DNA from: an uncultured Clostridia bacterium
GTDB lineage: Bacteria; Bacillota; Clostridia; TANB77; CAG-508
NCBI GenBank assembly: GCA_934162365.1
Contig: CAKPIK010000001.1
Location: 62,001 to 126,000, forward strand
DNA length: 64,000 nucleotides
Direction: 5' to 3'
In this document: piece by piece, positions 29,242 through 38,159 of the stretch
How positions within the stretch are numbered: position 1 is the stretch's first letter
Layout: every line of letters starts with the position of its first letter
The notes under the pieces: generated by a model
Databases searched by the model: none
What the model saw: the letters and a program-made list of their open reading frames with translations, nothing else
What the model was told of the DNA's origin: nothing
Position numbers and translations under genes: made by a program

Positions 29242-29450
29242 AGAAAGTTTCCTCCAAACTCATTTTTGTTTACTGGTAAATTTTACCATTTTATTTGTTC
29301 CGTGTCAAGCCTATTTCCGTAGGAATCGTACGCTTTTATTCGACATCTAAAATTATTTTATTACCAATTTTTTTCGCAAAAAGTATATTTTTTATTTTTT
29401 TGTTAATACTTATATCAAATAGAAATTTTTTCTTTAAAAGGAGAATACTT

Positions 29451-30086
29451 ATGAAAAATTACAAAAAAATACTTATGATATTTATATTATTTTTAACATA
29501 CTTTTTGATTTCACTTTTTTCATATTCAAATGCAGTCTCATCAAGTTTATCCGAAAATGTTTTTAGGCTACACGTAATTGCAAATAGTGATTCTAGAGAA
29601 GATCAAGATTTAAAATATAAAGTAAGAGATAATTTAATTAAATATATGAATTCAATATCTAAAGATGTTTCTACAAAAGAAGATGCAATTAAATTAGCAA
29701 ATGAAAACATTGATAATTTTTATAATATAGCCAAAAATACTATATTAGAAAATGGTTTTAATTATGATGTAAATATCGAAATCGGAAATTTCGATTTTCC
29801 AACCAAAACATATGGTGATATTTCTCTTCCTGCTGGTTTTTATGATGCACTAAGAGTAAAAATTGGAGAAGCCAAAGGAAAGAATTGGTGGTGTGTGATG
29901 TTTCCATCCCTATGTTTTGTGGATATATCTAATGGTATAGTTCCGGAAGAATCTAAAGAAAGTTTACAAGCCAATTTAAATTATGAAGATTACAATTTAA
30001 TTTCTTCAGATGATGCTGAATATAAATTAAAATTTAAATTAGTTGAACTTTTTGAAAATGCAAAAATTATTATGGCCAAAAAATAG
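29451..30086 (+). CDS. spoIIR: Stage II sporulation protein R
   Basis: 211 residues. A signal or membrane segment (about 7-28) is followed by the SpoIIR core with FRLHVIANSDSREDQDLKYKVRD (read in two parts), the conserved LPAGFYDALRVKIGEAKGKNWWCVMFP region and FVD. SpoIIR is made in the forespore under sigma-F and is secreted to trigger SpoIIGA-driven pro-sigma-E processing in the mother cell. The ATG 29451 was chosen because AAAGGAG lies before it. The frame is open further upstream without a ribosome site. Confidence 0.92.
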   Translation: MKNYKKILMIFILFLTYFLISLFSYSNAVSSSLSENVFRLHVIANSDSREDQDLKYKVRDNLIKYMNSISKDVSTKEDAIKLANENIDNFYNIAKNTILENGFNYDVNIEIGNFDFPTKTYGDISLPAGFYDALRVKIGEAKGKNWWCVMFPSLCFVDISNGIVPEESKESLQANLNYEDYNLISSDDAEYKLKFKLVELFENAKIIMAKK

Positions 30087-30118
30087 TTGTTTTTTTATCT
30101 TTTTTATGTTATATTGTG

Positions 30119-30150
30119 ATAGAGTGTTTATATATTTACACTCTATTTAC
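30119..30150 (+). terminator. Hairpin after spoIIR
   Basis: ATAGAGTGT (30119-30127) pairs with ACACTCTAT (30138-30146), followed by TTACTTTAATT. It lies between spoIIR and the murA ribosome site and is probably a weak terminator. Confidence 0.55.
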
Positions 30151-30169
30151 TTTAATTGGGGGTTATACT

Positions 30170-31432
30170 TTGGAAAAATTAGTAATAAACGGAAAAACAC
30201 ATTTAAAGGGAGAAGTAACAATTAGTGGAGCAAAAAACGCAGCAGTAGCAATACTTCCTGCAACTTTATTAATAGATGGAATTTGTACAATAGATAATTT
30301 ACCTAATATTAGTGATGTAAAAATATATTGTGATATTTTGCAAGATTTGGGAGCAAAAATAACTTGGAATAATGAACATGAAATTACAGTTGATACAAGA
30401 AATATAAATAGTTATAATTCACCTCTAGAAAAAACAAGCAAATTTAGAGCTTCATATTATTTAATAGGTTCATTACTTGGAAGATTTGGTCATGCACAAG
30501 TTGGAATGCCTGGTGGATGTAATTTAGGTGCAAGACCAATAGATCAACATATAAAAGGTTTTGAATCCCTTGGTGCAAAAGTAGATGTATCTCAAGGAAA
30601 AATAACAGCAACAGCTGAAGACTTAATAGGCACTTCTGTTTATCTAGATATGGTATCTGTTGGAGCAACAATTAATGTTATGCTTGCAGCAGTTCTTGCA
30701 GAAGGAACAACAATAATAGATAACGTTGCAAAAGAACCTCATGTAGTTGATGTCGCAAACTTTTTAAATACAATGGGTGCAGATATTCGTGGTGCAGGAA
30801 CAGATGTTATAAAAGTTAATGGTGTAAGAAAATTACACGGAAATGCTACATATTCAATAGTACCAGATCAAATAGAAGCTGGAACATTTATGTTAGCAGC
30901 AGTTGCAACCAGAGGCGATATAACAGTAAAAAATTGTATAACAAAACACTTAGAGCCTTTAACAGCAAAAATTATAGAAATGGGTGCTGAGGTTGACGAT
31001 TTAGATGGAGATAATATTCGTGTTTGGTGTGATAAAAGACCTAAAAAAATAAATATTAAAACATTACCTTATCCAGGTTTCCCAACTGATTTACAACCAC
31101 AAATGGGTGTAGTACTTTCAACAGCTGAAGGAACAAGCATTATAAATGAAAGTATTTGGGAATCTAGATTTCAATATACTGAAGAATTAAATAAAATGGG
31201 TGCTAAAATATCAGCTCATGGGAAAACTGCTGTTTTTGATGGAGTTGATCAATTAGTTGGTGCTCCAGTATATGCTTCTGATTTAAGAGCAGGTGCTGCT
31301 TTAATTATTGCAGGTGTTTGTGCAGAAGGTCAAACAGAAATATATAACTTAAATCATATAGACAGAGGTTATGAAAATATAGAAGATAAATTTAGAAAAT
31401 TAGGTGCAAAAATAGAAAGAGTCGAAGAATAA
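30170..31432 (+). CDS. murA: UDP-N-acetylglucosamine 1-carboxyvinyltransferase
   Basis: 420 residues. The N terminus EKLVINGKTHLKGEVTISGAKNAAVAILPA (read in parts) holds the catalytic Lys region, and GRFGHAQVGMPGGCNLGARPID carries the active-site Cys loop. The product fills the first committed step of peptidoglycan synthesis, adding phosphoenolpyruvate to UDP-GlcNAc. The start is TTG 30170, eight bases after GGGGG. This matches the family N terminus, whereas the longer ATG frame does not. yycJ begins two bases after the stop. Confidence 0.93.
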   Translation: MEKLVINGKTHLKGEVTISGAKNAAVAILPATLLIDGICTIDNLPNISDVKIYCDILQDLGAKITWNNEHEITVDTRNINSYNSPLEKTSKFRASYYLIGSLLGRFGHAQVGMPGGCNLGARPIDQHIKGFESLGAKVDVSQGKITATAEDLIGTSVYLDMVSVGATINVMLAAVLAEGTTIIDNVAKEPHVVDVANFLNTMGADIRGAGTDVIKVNGVRKLHGNATYSIVPDQIEAGTFMLAAVATRGDITVKNCITKHLEPLTAKIIEMGAEVDDLDGDNIRVWCDKRPKKINIKTLPYPGFPTDLQPQMGVVLSTAEGTSIINESIWESRFQYTEELNKMGAKISAHGKTAVFDGVDQLVGAPVYASDLRAGAALIIAGVCAEGQTEIYNLNHIDRGYENIEDKFRKLGAKIERVEE

Positions 31433-31433
31433 A

Positions 31434-32225
31434 ATGTTAAAATTTTGTAGTTTATATAGTGGTAGTTCTGGAAATAGTTTTTTAGTTCAATCTGAAAATA
31501 TAAATATTTTAGTAGATGCAGGAGTCAGCGGTAAAAAAATCGTTGATGCTCTTGCATCTCTTAATGTTGGAATAGAAAATATATCAGCTATATTAGTTAC
31601 TCATGAACATACAGATCACACTAAATCAATTGCAACTCTTTCGAAAAAATATAATATACCTGTATATGCAAATAAAAAAACTTGGGAAGCAATACCAGAC
31701 AAAAAAGAAAAGATGCAAAAAGAAAACATTTCATATTTTAATAATAATAAACCTTTTACTTTAAAAGATATTACAATCTTTCCTTTTGACATACCTCATG
31801 ATGCAGCAGATCCCTGCGGATTTAGCATTTCAAATAAATCGACTCAAATAAGTATTGCAACAGATATAGGTCATATGACAAATAGTATCTTAGATAATAT
31901 GAAAAACAGTAAGTTTATACTATTGGAATCTAATTACGAACCAGACGTTTTGAAATGTAGTTCATATCCATATAAATTAAAAGAAAGAATATTTAGTCCA
32001 ATGGGACATTTGTCAAATATAGATGCAGGAAAAACAATTTCTTATCTTTCTAAATTTGGAGAAAAAAATATAATGCTAGGACATTTAAGCAGAGAAAATA
32101 ACTTTCCAGAGCTTGCATATAACAGTGTTTTGGAAGAAATGAAAAATAATAATTGTATTATGAAGAATATAACTTTAGAAGTAGCGGATAGATTTACACC
32201 TAGTAAATTCTACGAAGTAAGTTAG
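31434..32225 (+). CDS. yycJ: YycJ/WalJ metallo-beta-lactamase-fold nuclease
   Basis: 263 residues. The metal-binding motif THEHTDHTKS (about 58) and later AISIATDIGH-type and GHLS segments mark the MBL fold, and SLYSGSSGNSFLV at the N terminus is a family hallmark. YycJ is the usual last gene of the walRK operon and acts as a DNA 5'-exonuclease linked to mismatch repair in Bacillus. Here it sits after murA, 25 kb from walRK. It is translationally coupled to murA and followed by rlmH, as in many Firmicutes. Confidence 0.85.
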   Translation: MLKFCSLYSGSSGNSFLVQSENINILVDAGVSGKKIVDALASLNVGIENISAILVTHEHTDHTKSIATLSKKYNIPVYANKKTWEAIPDKKEKMQKENISYFNNNKPFTLKDITIFPFDIPHDAADPCGFSISNKSTQISIATDIGHMTNSILDNMKNSKFILLESNYEPDVLKCSSYPYKLKERIFSPMGHLSNIDAGKTISYLSKFGEKNIMLGHLSRENNFPELAYNSVLEEMKNNNCIMKNITLEVADRFTPSKFYEVS

Positions 32226-32235
32226 GAGGTTTTTT

Positions 32236-32718
32236 ATGCTAAATATTTCAATTATATGTATTGGTAAAATTAAAGAAAATTATTTAAAAGATGCTATAAA
32301 TGAATATTCAAAAAGACTTAGTAAATTTTGTAATTTAAAAATTACTGAACTTCCAGATGAAAAACTTCCTTCAAAAATAAATGACAGTATTATATCCGAA
32401 ATAAAAAATAAAGAATGTGATAAAATAATTGATGCAATAAAAAAAGACTCTTATATAATATGCTTAGATTTAAAAGGAAAAGAATATTCATCTGAAGATT
32501 TTTCTAAAAAAATTGAAAACATTGCTTTAAACTTTAATAGCTCTATAACTTTTATAATTGGTGGAACTTTAGGATTAAATGAAAAAATATTATCTCTCGC
32601 AAACGAAAAAATATGCTTTTCAAAAATGACATTTCCACATCAATTAATAAGAGTATTTTTATTAGAGCAACTATTTAGAGCATTTAAAATATCTAACAAT
32701 GAAACATACCATTGGTAA
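32236..32718 (+). CDS. rlmH: 23S rRNA pseudouridine-1915 N3-methyltransferase RlmH
   Basis: 160 residues. It is a SPOUT fold with SAM-binding FIIGGTLGLNEKIL and the conserved C terminus MTFPHQLIRVFLLEQLFRA...YHW. It methylates helix 69 of 23S rRNA. AGGAGG precedes the ATG. It is the last gene of murA-yycJ-rlmH before a terminator. Confidence 0.93.
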   Translation: MLNISIICIGKIKENYLKDAINEYSKRLSKFCNLKITELPDEKLPSKINDSIISEIKNKECDKIIDAIKKDSYIICLDLKGKEYSSEDFSKKIENIALNFNSSITFIIGGTLGLNEKILSLANEKICFSKMTFPHQLIRVFLLEQLFRAFKISNNETYHW

Positions 32719-32727
32719 AAAATCATG

Positions 32728-32770
32728 CAACACATCAAACCTACAAGTTACAGATGTGTTGTTTTTTATT
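32728..32770 (+). terminator. Terminator of the murA-yycJ-rlmH unit
   Basis: CAACACATC (32728-32736) pairs with GATGTGTTG (32753-32761), followed by TTTTTTATTTT. Confidence 0.85.
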
Positions 32771-32845
32771 TTATACATTTTTTCTATTTTGGGGTAATAC
32801 TAATTTCAGGTGATTTTATGAATTCTTTCTGGATTGATAACTTTT

Positions 32846-32877
32846 AAAAAACACATCAAATTAAAGATGTGTTTTTT
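32846..32877. terminator. Terminator abutting tRNA-Arg(ACG)
   Basis: AAAAAACACATC (32846-32857) and GATGTGTTTTTT (32866-32877) make a 12-bp stem usable on both strands. On the minus strand it begins right at the tRNA 3' end. It shares ACACATC/GATGTGT with the terminator 110 bases upstream. Confidence 0.8.
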
Positions 32878-32953
32878 GGTGCGCCTGGAGGGATTCGAAC
32901 CCCCGGTCTTCCGGTTCGTAGCCGAACGCTTTATCCAGCTAAGCTACAAGCGC
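32877..32953 (-). tRNA. tRNA-Arg, anticodon ACG
   Basis: 77-base minus-strand cloverleaf. The acceptor is GCGCTTG/CAGGCGC with A and encoded CCA, the anticodon loop is CTACGAA (ACG, to be ICG after TadA), and the T loop is TTCGAAT. It reads CGU, CGC and CGA but not CGG. Confidence 0.96.
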
Positions 32954-33054
32954 ATATTAATATTATACCTTTATTTTTTTATAAAATCAACATTTTTTGA
33001 AAAACATCTTGCATTTTTCATATTATTATGCTATACTATTTTAGTATTAATTAT

Positions 33055-33130
33055 AGAGGTGTAGCGCAGTTGGTAGCGCACGTGGTTTGGGACCATGGGG
33101 TCGCAGGTTCGAATCCTGTCACCTCTACCA
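33055..33130 (+). tRNA. tRNA-Pro, anticodon UGG
   Basis: 76-base plus-strand cloverleaf. The acceptor AGAGGTG/CACCTCT is perfect, with A and encoded CCA, the anticodon stem-loop is CGTGG-TTTGGGA-CCATG, and the T loop is TTCGAAT. Confidence 0.96.
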
Positions 33131-33142
33131 TATTTTTTAAAG

Positions 33143-33172
33143 ATATTAGGTTATAAAGCCTAATATTTTTTT
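33143..33172 (+). terminator. Terminator of tRNA-Pro
   Basis: ATATTAGG (33143-33150) pairs with CCTAATAT (33159-33166), followed by a T run. Confidence 0.8.
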
Positions 33173-33309
33173 ATGCTTTTGTCGAATTTTGTAATGCGAT
33201 TTTTGTTGCATATTTTATTAAAACATTATATTATATTTTTAATAATTTTTTTCTAAAAATTTATTTCTTTATTTTTTCCCAATTTTTTATATAAAGGTGG
33301 TAATTTTAA

Positions 33310-34842
33310 ATGTTATCTATTGTTAAGAGTATGTCCTTAATTGGTTTAGAGGGCTATTTAATTAATGTGCAAGTTGATATTTCTGCAGGAATACCTAGTT
33401 GGGAAATTGTTGGTCTACCCGACACTAGTGTAAAAGAAGCAAAAGAAAGAGTTAGAACCGCAATTAAAAACTCGGGTTATGAAATGAATAGCAGAAAGAT
33501 TATAGTGAACTTAGCTCCAGCAGATACGAAAAAAGAAGGTTCCTTTTTCGATCTTCCAATTGCAATTGGTATTTTATTATGCAATGGTCAAATAAATTCT
33601 TCTTTTGATGATATTGCATTTATTGGTGAACTTTCCTTAGATGGTTCATTGAACAAAGTAAATGGTATCTTACCAATGTGTATTGAAGCTAGAAAACTTG
33701 GCATAAAAAAAATAATTCTTCCTTTTGAAAATTCAAAAGAAGCCTCCATTGTTTCTGATATTGAAATTATAGGTGCAAATAATTTAAAACAAGTAGTTAA
33801 ATATTTAAATTCTGAAATCCAAATTTCCCCATCAACAACAAATATAAATGAATTATTTTTAAATAATTCTAAATTTAACCTAGACTTTTCTGAAGTTAAA
33901 GGTCAAGAAAATATAAAACGTGCTTTGGAAATTTCTGCTGCTGGTGCTCATAATTGCTTACTTATTGGTACACCTGGTTCAGGTAAAACAATGATGGCAA
34001 GACGAATTCCAACTATTCTCCCCGATTTATCTTTTGAAGAAGCCTTAGAAATCACTAAAATTCACAGTATATCTGGAAATTTAGAAAAAAATACTGGATT
34101 AATTACCACAAGGCCATTTAGATCCCCTCATCACACAATATCACGCACTTCTTTAATTGGAGGTGGTAGGATTCCCAAACCTGGTGAAATTAGTTTAGCT
34201 CACAATGGTGTATTGTTTTTAGACGAACTTCCTGAATTTAACAAAAATACTTTAGAGGTATTACGCGGTCCATTAGAAGATGGGATTGTAACAATAAGCA
34301 GAGTAAATGCTACGTTAACTTATCCTTGTAACTTCATGTTTGTTGCGTCTATGAATCCATGTCCTTGTGGTTTTTATGGTTCTAAAGAAAAAGAATGTAC
34401 TTGTTCTGAGAATGCAATTTCTAAGTATATGGGGAAGATTAGTGGACCTTTATTAGATAGAATTGATATTCAAATTGAAGTAACTCCTGTAAAATATCAA
34501 AAATTAAACAATAATAGTAAAGAAGAAAGTTCCGAAGAAATAAAACTTAGAGTAAATAAAGCAAGGAAAATACAACACGAACGTTATATAAATGATGGAA
34601 TATATTCCAATTCTCAATTAACTCCAAAACTAATTGAAAAATATTGTAAGTTAGATTCACAAAGTAAAGAATTATTAGAAAACGCTTTTAAGAAATTAGG
34701 ATTAAGTGCGAGAGCATATACCAGAATATTAAAAGTATCTAGAACAATTGCAGATTTAGCTGGAAGTGTTAATATACAAAAAGCTCATATTGCCGAAGCA
34801 ATTCAGTATAGAAGTTTAGATAAAAAATATTGGAAGAATTGA
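33310..34842 (+). CDS. comM: YifB/ComM-family AAA+ ATPase (Mg-chelatase-like)
   Basis: 510 residues. An N-terminal Lon-protease-like domain (about 1-165, with GLPDTSVKEAKERVRTA) is followed by an AAA+ core with Walker A GTPGSGKTMMAR (about 219) and Walker B LFLDELPEF, and a C-terminal YifB helical domain. ComM drives branch migration during integration of transforming DNA in naturally competent bacteria. It begins a tight yifB-dprA-yraN run, with AAAGGTGG before the ATG and 10 bases to dprA. It uses the Arg codon CGC (LRGP) but no CGG. Confidence 0.88.
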   Translation: MLSIVKSMSLIGLEGYLINVQVDISAGIPSWEIVGLPDTSVKEAKERVRTAIKNSGYEMNSRKIIVNLAPADTKKEGSFFDLPIAIGILLCNGQINSSFDDIAFIGELSLDGSLNKVNGILPMCIEARKLGIKKIILPFENSKEASIVSDIEIIGANNLKQVVKYLNSEIQISPSTTNINELFLNNSKFNLDFSEVKGQENIKRALEISAAGAHNCLLIGTPGSGKTMMARRIPTILPDLSFEEALEITKIHSISGNLEKNTGLITTRPFRSPHHTISRTSLIGGGRIPKPGEISLAHNGVLFLDELPEFNKNTLEVLRGPLEDGIVTISRVNATLTYPCNFMFVASMNPCPCGFYGSKEKECTCSENAISKYMGKISGPLLDRIDIQIEVTPVKYQKLNNNSKEESSEEIKLRVNKARKIQHERYINDGIYSNSQLTPKLIEKYCKLDSQSKELLENAFKKLGLSARAYTRILKVSRTIADLAGSVNIQKAHIAEAIQYRSLDKKYWKN

Positions 34843-34851
34843 GGAATTTAA

Positions 34852-35718
34852 ATGCAATTAATTACAATTAATGATGATACTTATCCACAAAAACTACTTT
34901 CTATTCACAATCCCCCACCGAAATTATATATAGAAGGAAATGAAAAACTATTAAATAACACTTCAGTAGCCATTGTTGGTTCAAGAAAATTTACTAAGTA
35001 TGGCGAAAAGTATACTAAAGAATTCGCAAGTGTTTTATCTGCAAATAATATTTGTATTGTTAGTGGATTGGCTTTAGGTATTGATTCTATTGCGCACCAA
35101 AACTCAATGCGAAATATTGGCAAAACAATTGCAGTTATCGGTTCTGGTTTTAACAACATTTATCCACCAGAAAATGCAAATCTTGTAAAACAAATCTTAG
35201 AGAATGATGGATGTATTATTTCAGAATATTCACCAGATATGCCAATAGATATGTCTAATTTTCCAAAAAGAAATAGAATTATTGTTGGACTTTCTAATGG
35301 GATTTTTGTCGTTGAAGCAGCACAAAGAAGTGGAAGTACTTTAACAGGAAATTTAGCTTTAAAAGAAAATAAAAAAGTATTTTGTTTGCCAAGAAATATT
35401 GAAGAAATTAAAGGTGTTGGCACAAATATGCTAATTCAAAAAGGTGCCAAATTAGTATTAAATCCAAACGATATTTTAGAAGATTTCGGTATAGAACCAC
35501 TTTATTTTGAATATACAGAGTCTATTACAACAACTCCCTTATTTATTCCAGATGAATACAAAAAAATATATAACTTTCTAAGTAGTACTCCAATTAATAT
35601 AAATGCACTTAGTAAAAAAACATGTTTATCAATTAATGAATTAAATTCAAAATTAACTATGATGGAAATTGAAGGTTATATTAAAAGCCTTCCCTGTAAT
35701 GAATATGTGAGGTTATAA
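34852..35718 (+). CDS. dprA: DNA processing protein DprA
   Basis: 288 residues. The Rossmann-like fold has VAIVGSRKFTKYGEKYT (about 38), SGLALGIDSIAHQ, GSGFNNIYPPEN and the GSTLTGNLALKENKKVF loop, and a small C-terminal winged-helix-like part. DprA loads RecA on incoming single strands. It runs between yifB and yraN, with the yraN ATG immediately after its stop. Confidence 0.92.
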   Translation: MQLITINDDTYPQKLLSIHNPPPKLYIEGNEKLLNNTSVAIVGSRKFTKYGEKYTKEFASVLSANNICIVSGLALGIDSIAHQNSMRNIGKTIAVIGSGFNNIYPPENANLVKQILENDGCIISEYSPDMPIDMSNFPKRNRIIVGLSNGIFVVEAAQRSGSTLTGNLALKENKKVFCLPRNIEEIKGVGTNMLIQKGAKLVLNPNDILEDFGIEPLYFEYTESITTTPLFIPDEYKKIYNFLSSTPININALSKKTCLSINELNSKLTMMEIEGYIKSLPCNEYVRL

Positions 35719-36075
35719 ATGTATAAAAATCAAGTCTTAGGAAAACAAGGAGAAAATATTGCAACACATTATTTAATTCAAAATAATTACAAAATATTAG
35801 AAAGAAATTTCAATTGTTATTTTGGAGAAATAGATATAATTGCAAAAGATAAAAATGAATACGTTTTTATAGAAGTAAAAACCAGGACATCTAAGCAATA
35901 TGGAAATCCTGTTGATGCTGTAACAAATATAAAACAAAGTCATATTTGGAAATCCACTAAATATTACGTATATATAAATAAGTTAGAAAATGCTTATATA
36001 CGTTTTGATATTATCGAGATATTAAAAAAAGAAAATAAATTTTATTTACATCATATAAAAAATGCCATCAATTAA
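35719..36075 (+). CDS. YraN/UPF0102 nuclease-fold protein
   Basis: 118 residues. The core Glu-Ile-Asp-Ile-Ile-Ala-Lys (GEIDIIAKD) and FIEVKTRTS make the restriction-endonuclease-like active site (Asp and E-x-K). Its function is unproven. It is customarily found beside dprA or rnhB. GAGG lies before the ATG. Confidence 0.88.
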   Translation: MYKNQVLGKQGENIATHYLIQNNYKILERNFNCYFGEIDIIAKDKNEYVFIEVKTRTSKQYGNPVDAVTNIKQSHIWKSTKYYVYINKLENAYIRFDIIEILKKENKFYLHHIKNAIN

Positions 36076-36128
36076 TTTTTATGTATTTAAATATTAGAAA
36101 TAACATATAGTTAATTGAGGTTGATAAT

Positions 36129-36932
36129 ATGATTAATTTTACAAAAATGCATGGACTCGGAAACGACTACGTTTTTATTGATTGTACTCAAAATAAAAAT
36201 ATTATTTCTAATCCACAAATCCTTTCTAAAAAAATTAGTAATAGAAATTTTGGAATTGGATCTGATGGACTTATTTTAATTGAAAATAGTAGTATTGCGG
36301 ATTTTAAGATGAGAATTTTTAACATGGATGGCTCCGAGGCAGAAATGTGTGGCAATGGTATTCGATGTGTTGGAAAATATGTATTTGAACATAATTTAAC
36401 TAAGAAAACCACTATTGAAATAGAAACTTTAGCTGGGGTAAAAAAATTAAAATTAGAAACACATAATAATAAAGTTACATATGTAACAGTTGACATGGGA
36501 ACATATGAAATTTCAAAAGAAATTAATATTAATGTAGATAATAAAACCTTTAGTATTATTCCGGTTTCAGTTGGTAACCCTCATGCAATTATTTTTACAA
36601 ATAACCTTTTAGATTCAGAAATAAAAAACTATGCTCCAAAAATCGAATGCAATAATTATTTTATAAATAAAACAAATGTTGAGTTTGTTCAAGTAATTAA
36701 ACCAAATCTAATAAAAGCAATAGTTTGGGAAAGAGGTTCTGGTTTCACGCTAGCATGTGGAACTGGTGCTTGTGCATGCTCTATTGCTGCATTTGAAAAA
36801 AAATTAACTAATAATAAAATTACAGTTGAATTACCTGGTGGTTATCTACAAACATATATTGATAATACTAACAAAAAAGTTTTTATGTCTGGAGAAGCAA
36901 CAACTGTATTCTCAGGAATATACTATAATTAG
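36129..36932 (+). CDS. dapF: Diaminopimelate epimerase
   Basis: 267 residues of two similar halves, each giving a catalytic Cys: AEMCGNGIRCVGKY (about 74) and LACGTGACACSIAAF (about 210). The start KMHGLGNDYVFID is a family hallmark. It converts LL- to meso-diaminopimelate for peptidoglycan and lysine. dapL, which makes its substrate, follows by 19 bases. Confidence 0.94.
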   Translation: MINFTKMHGLGNDYVFIDCTQNKNIISNPQILSKKISNRNFGIGSDGLILIENSSIADFKMRIFNMDGSEAEMCGNGIRCVGKYVFEHNLTKKTTIEIETLAGVKKLKLETHNNKVTYVTVDMGTYEISKEININVDNKTFSIIPVSVGNPHAIIFTNNLLDSEIKNYAPKIECNNYFINKTNVEFVQVIKPNLIKAIVWERGSGFTLACGTGACACSIAAFEKKLTNNKITVELPGGYLQTYIDNTNKKVFMSGEATTVFSGIYYN

Positions 36933-36951
36933 TTTTTATTTAGGAGGTTTT

Positions 36952-38142
36952 ATGAATTTAAACAGTAATTTTAAATTATTGCCAGACAATTATCTCTTTT
37001 CTAAAATATCTCAAAAATGCCAAGAATATATAAAAAATAATCCATCAAAAAAATTAATTAGTTTAGGGATTGGCGATGTAAGCTTACCTATTCCAGAAGT
37101 TTGTGTTCAAGCCATTAAAGAAGCTGCAAACGATTTATCTAAAATAGAATCATTTAAAGGTTACGGTCCTGAGCAAGGATATGAATTTTTAAGAGAAAAA
37201 ATATCAACTTATGATTATAAAGATTTAAATATAAGCAGTGATGAAATTTTTATATCAGATGGTACAAAATGCGATTTAACCAGAATAATAGAATTATTTG
37301 GCTATAATAATATTATTGCTATACAAAATCCAGTATACCCTGTCTATTTAGATTCCAATATTATCTATGGCAAAATTAATTCTTCTAATAACTTAATTTA
37401 TCTTCCAATTACAGAAGAAAACAACTTTGTTCCAAATTTACCTAAAGAAAAAGTAGATATAATATATTTATGTTCTCCTAACAATCCAACTGGAGCAGTA
37501 CTTGGCAAAGAAATATTATCAAAGTTTGTAGAATATTCTCTACTAAATAATAGCGTCATATTATATGATTCTGCTTATGAAGCCTTTATTCAAGACAACT
37601 CTGTTCCACATAGCATTTATGAAATTCCTAATGCAAAAAAAGTTGCAATAGAATTTAGGAGTTTTTCTAAAACTGCTGGTTTTACTGGAATTAGATGTGG
37701 ATATGTTGTAATTCCTAAAGAGTTAGAGATAAATGGCGTTCATCTAAAAAACTTATATAAACGCCTTATATCTACTACATTTAATGGTGCATCATATATA
37801 TCTCAAAAAGCTGCTACTGCTCTATATTCTAATGATGGTCAAAATCAAATAAATCATAATATTAAATACTATTTAAATAATGCTAAAATTATAAGAAATG
37901 AAATGCTTAATTTAAATATCTCTTGTTGCGGAGGAGATAACTCTCCATATATTTGGATTAAAATTCCAAACTCATTATCTTCTTGGGAATTTTTTGATTT
38001 ACTTTTAAATAAGGCTCAAGTTGTTGGAACTCCAGGTATTGGCTTTGGAAAATTTGGCGAAGGTTATTTTAGATTAAGTTCTTTTAACTCCCTTGAAAAC
38101 ACTCAAAAAGCTACAGCCAGATTTAAGCAAATTTTTAATTAA
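36952..38142 (+). CDS. dapL: LL-diaminopimelate aminotransferase
   Basis: 396 residues, class I/II aminotransferase. It has LGIGDVSLPIPEVCVQAIKEA near the N terminus (read in parts), the PLP-Lys region SFSKTAGFTGIRCGYVV and the LCSPNNPTGAVL loop. DapL makes LL-diaminopimelate in one step from tetrahydrodipicolinate, so the succinyl and acetyl branches are not needed. The ATG 36952 is set by AGGAGG six bases ahead. The longer frame overlaps dapF. Confidence 0.9.
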   Translation: MNLNSNFKLLPDNYLFSKISQKCQEYIKNNPSKKLISLGIGDVSLPIPEVCVQAIKEAANDLSKIESFKGYGPEQGYEFLREKISTYDYKDLNISSDEIFISDGTKCDLTRIIELFGYNNIIAIQNPVYPVYLDSNIIYGKINSSNNLIYLPITEENNFVPNLPKEKVDIIYLCSPNNPTGAVLGKEILSKFVEYSLLNNSVILYDSAYEAFIQDNSVPHSIYEIPNAKKVAIEFRSFSKTAGFTGIRCGYVVIPKELEINGVHLKNLYKRLISTTFNGASYISQKAATALYSNDGQNQINHNIKYYLNNAKIIRNEMLNLNISCCGGDNSPYIWIKIPNSLSSWEFFDLLLNKAQVVGTPGIGFGKFGEGYFRLSSFNSLENTQKATARFKQIFN

Positions 38143-38159
38143 TATTTTAGGTGATTTAT

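Noticed and set aside
29295..29450. Longer N terminus for SpoIIR
   Set aside because: No ribosome site is present, and AAAGGAG with a signal-like N terminus is found at 29451.
30116..30169. ATG at 30116 as murA start
   Set aside because: The extra N-terminal residues do not fit MurA, and the region forms the post-spoIIR hairpin. TTG 30170 has the ribosome site and the family N terminus.
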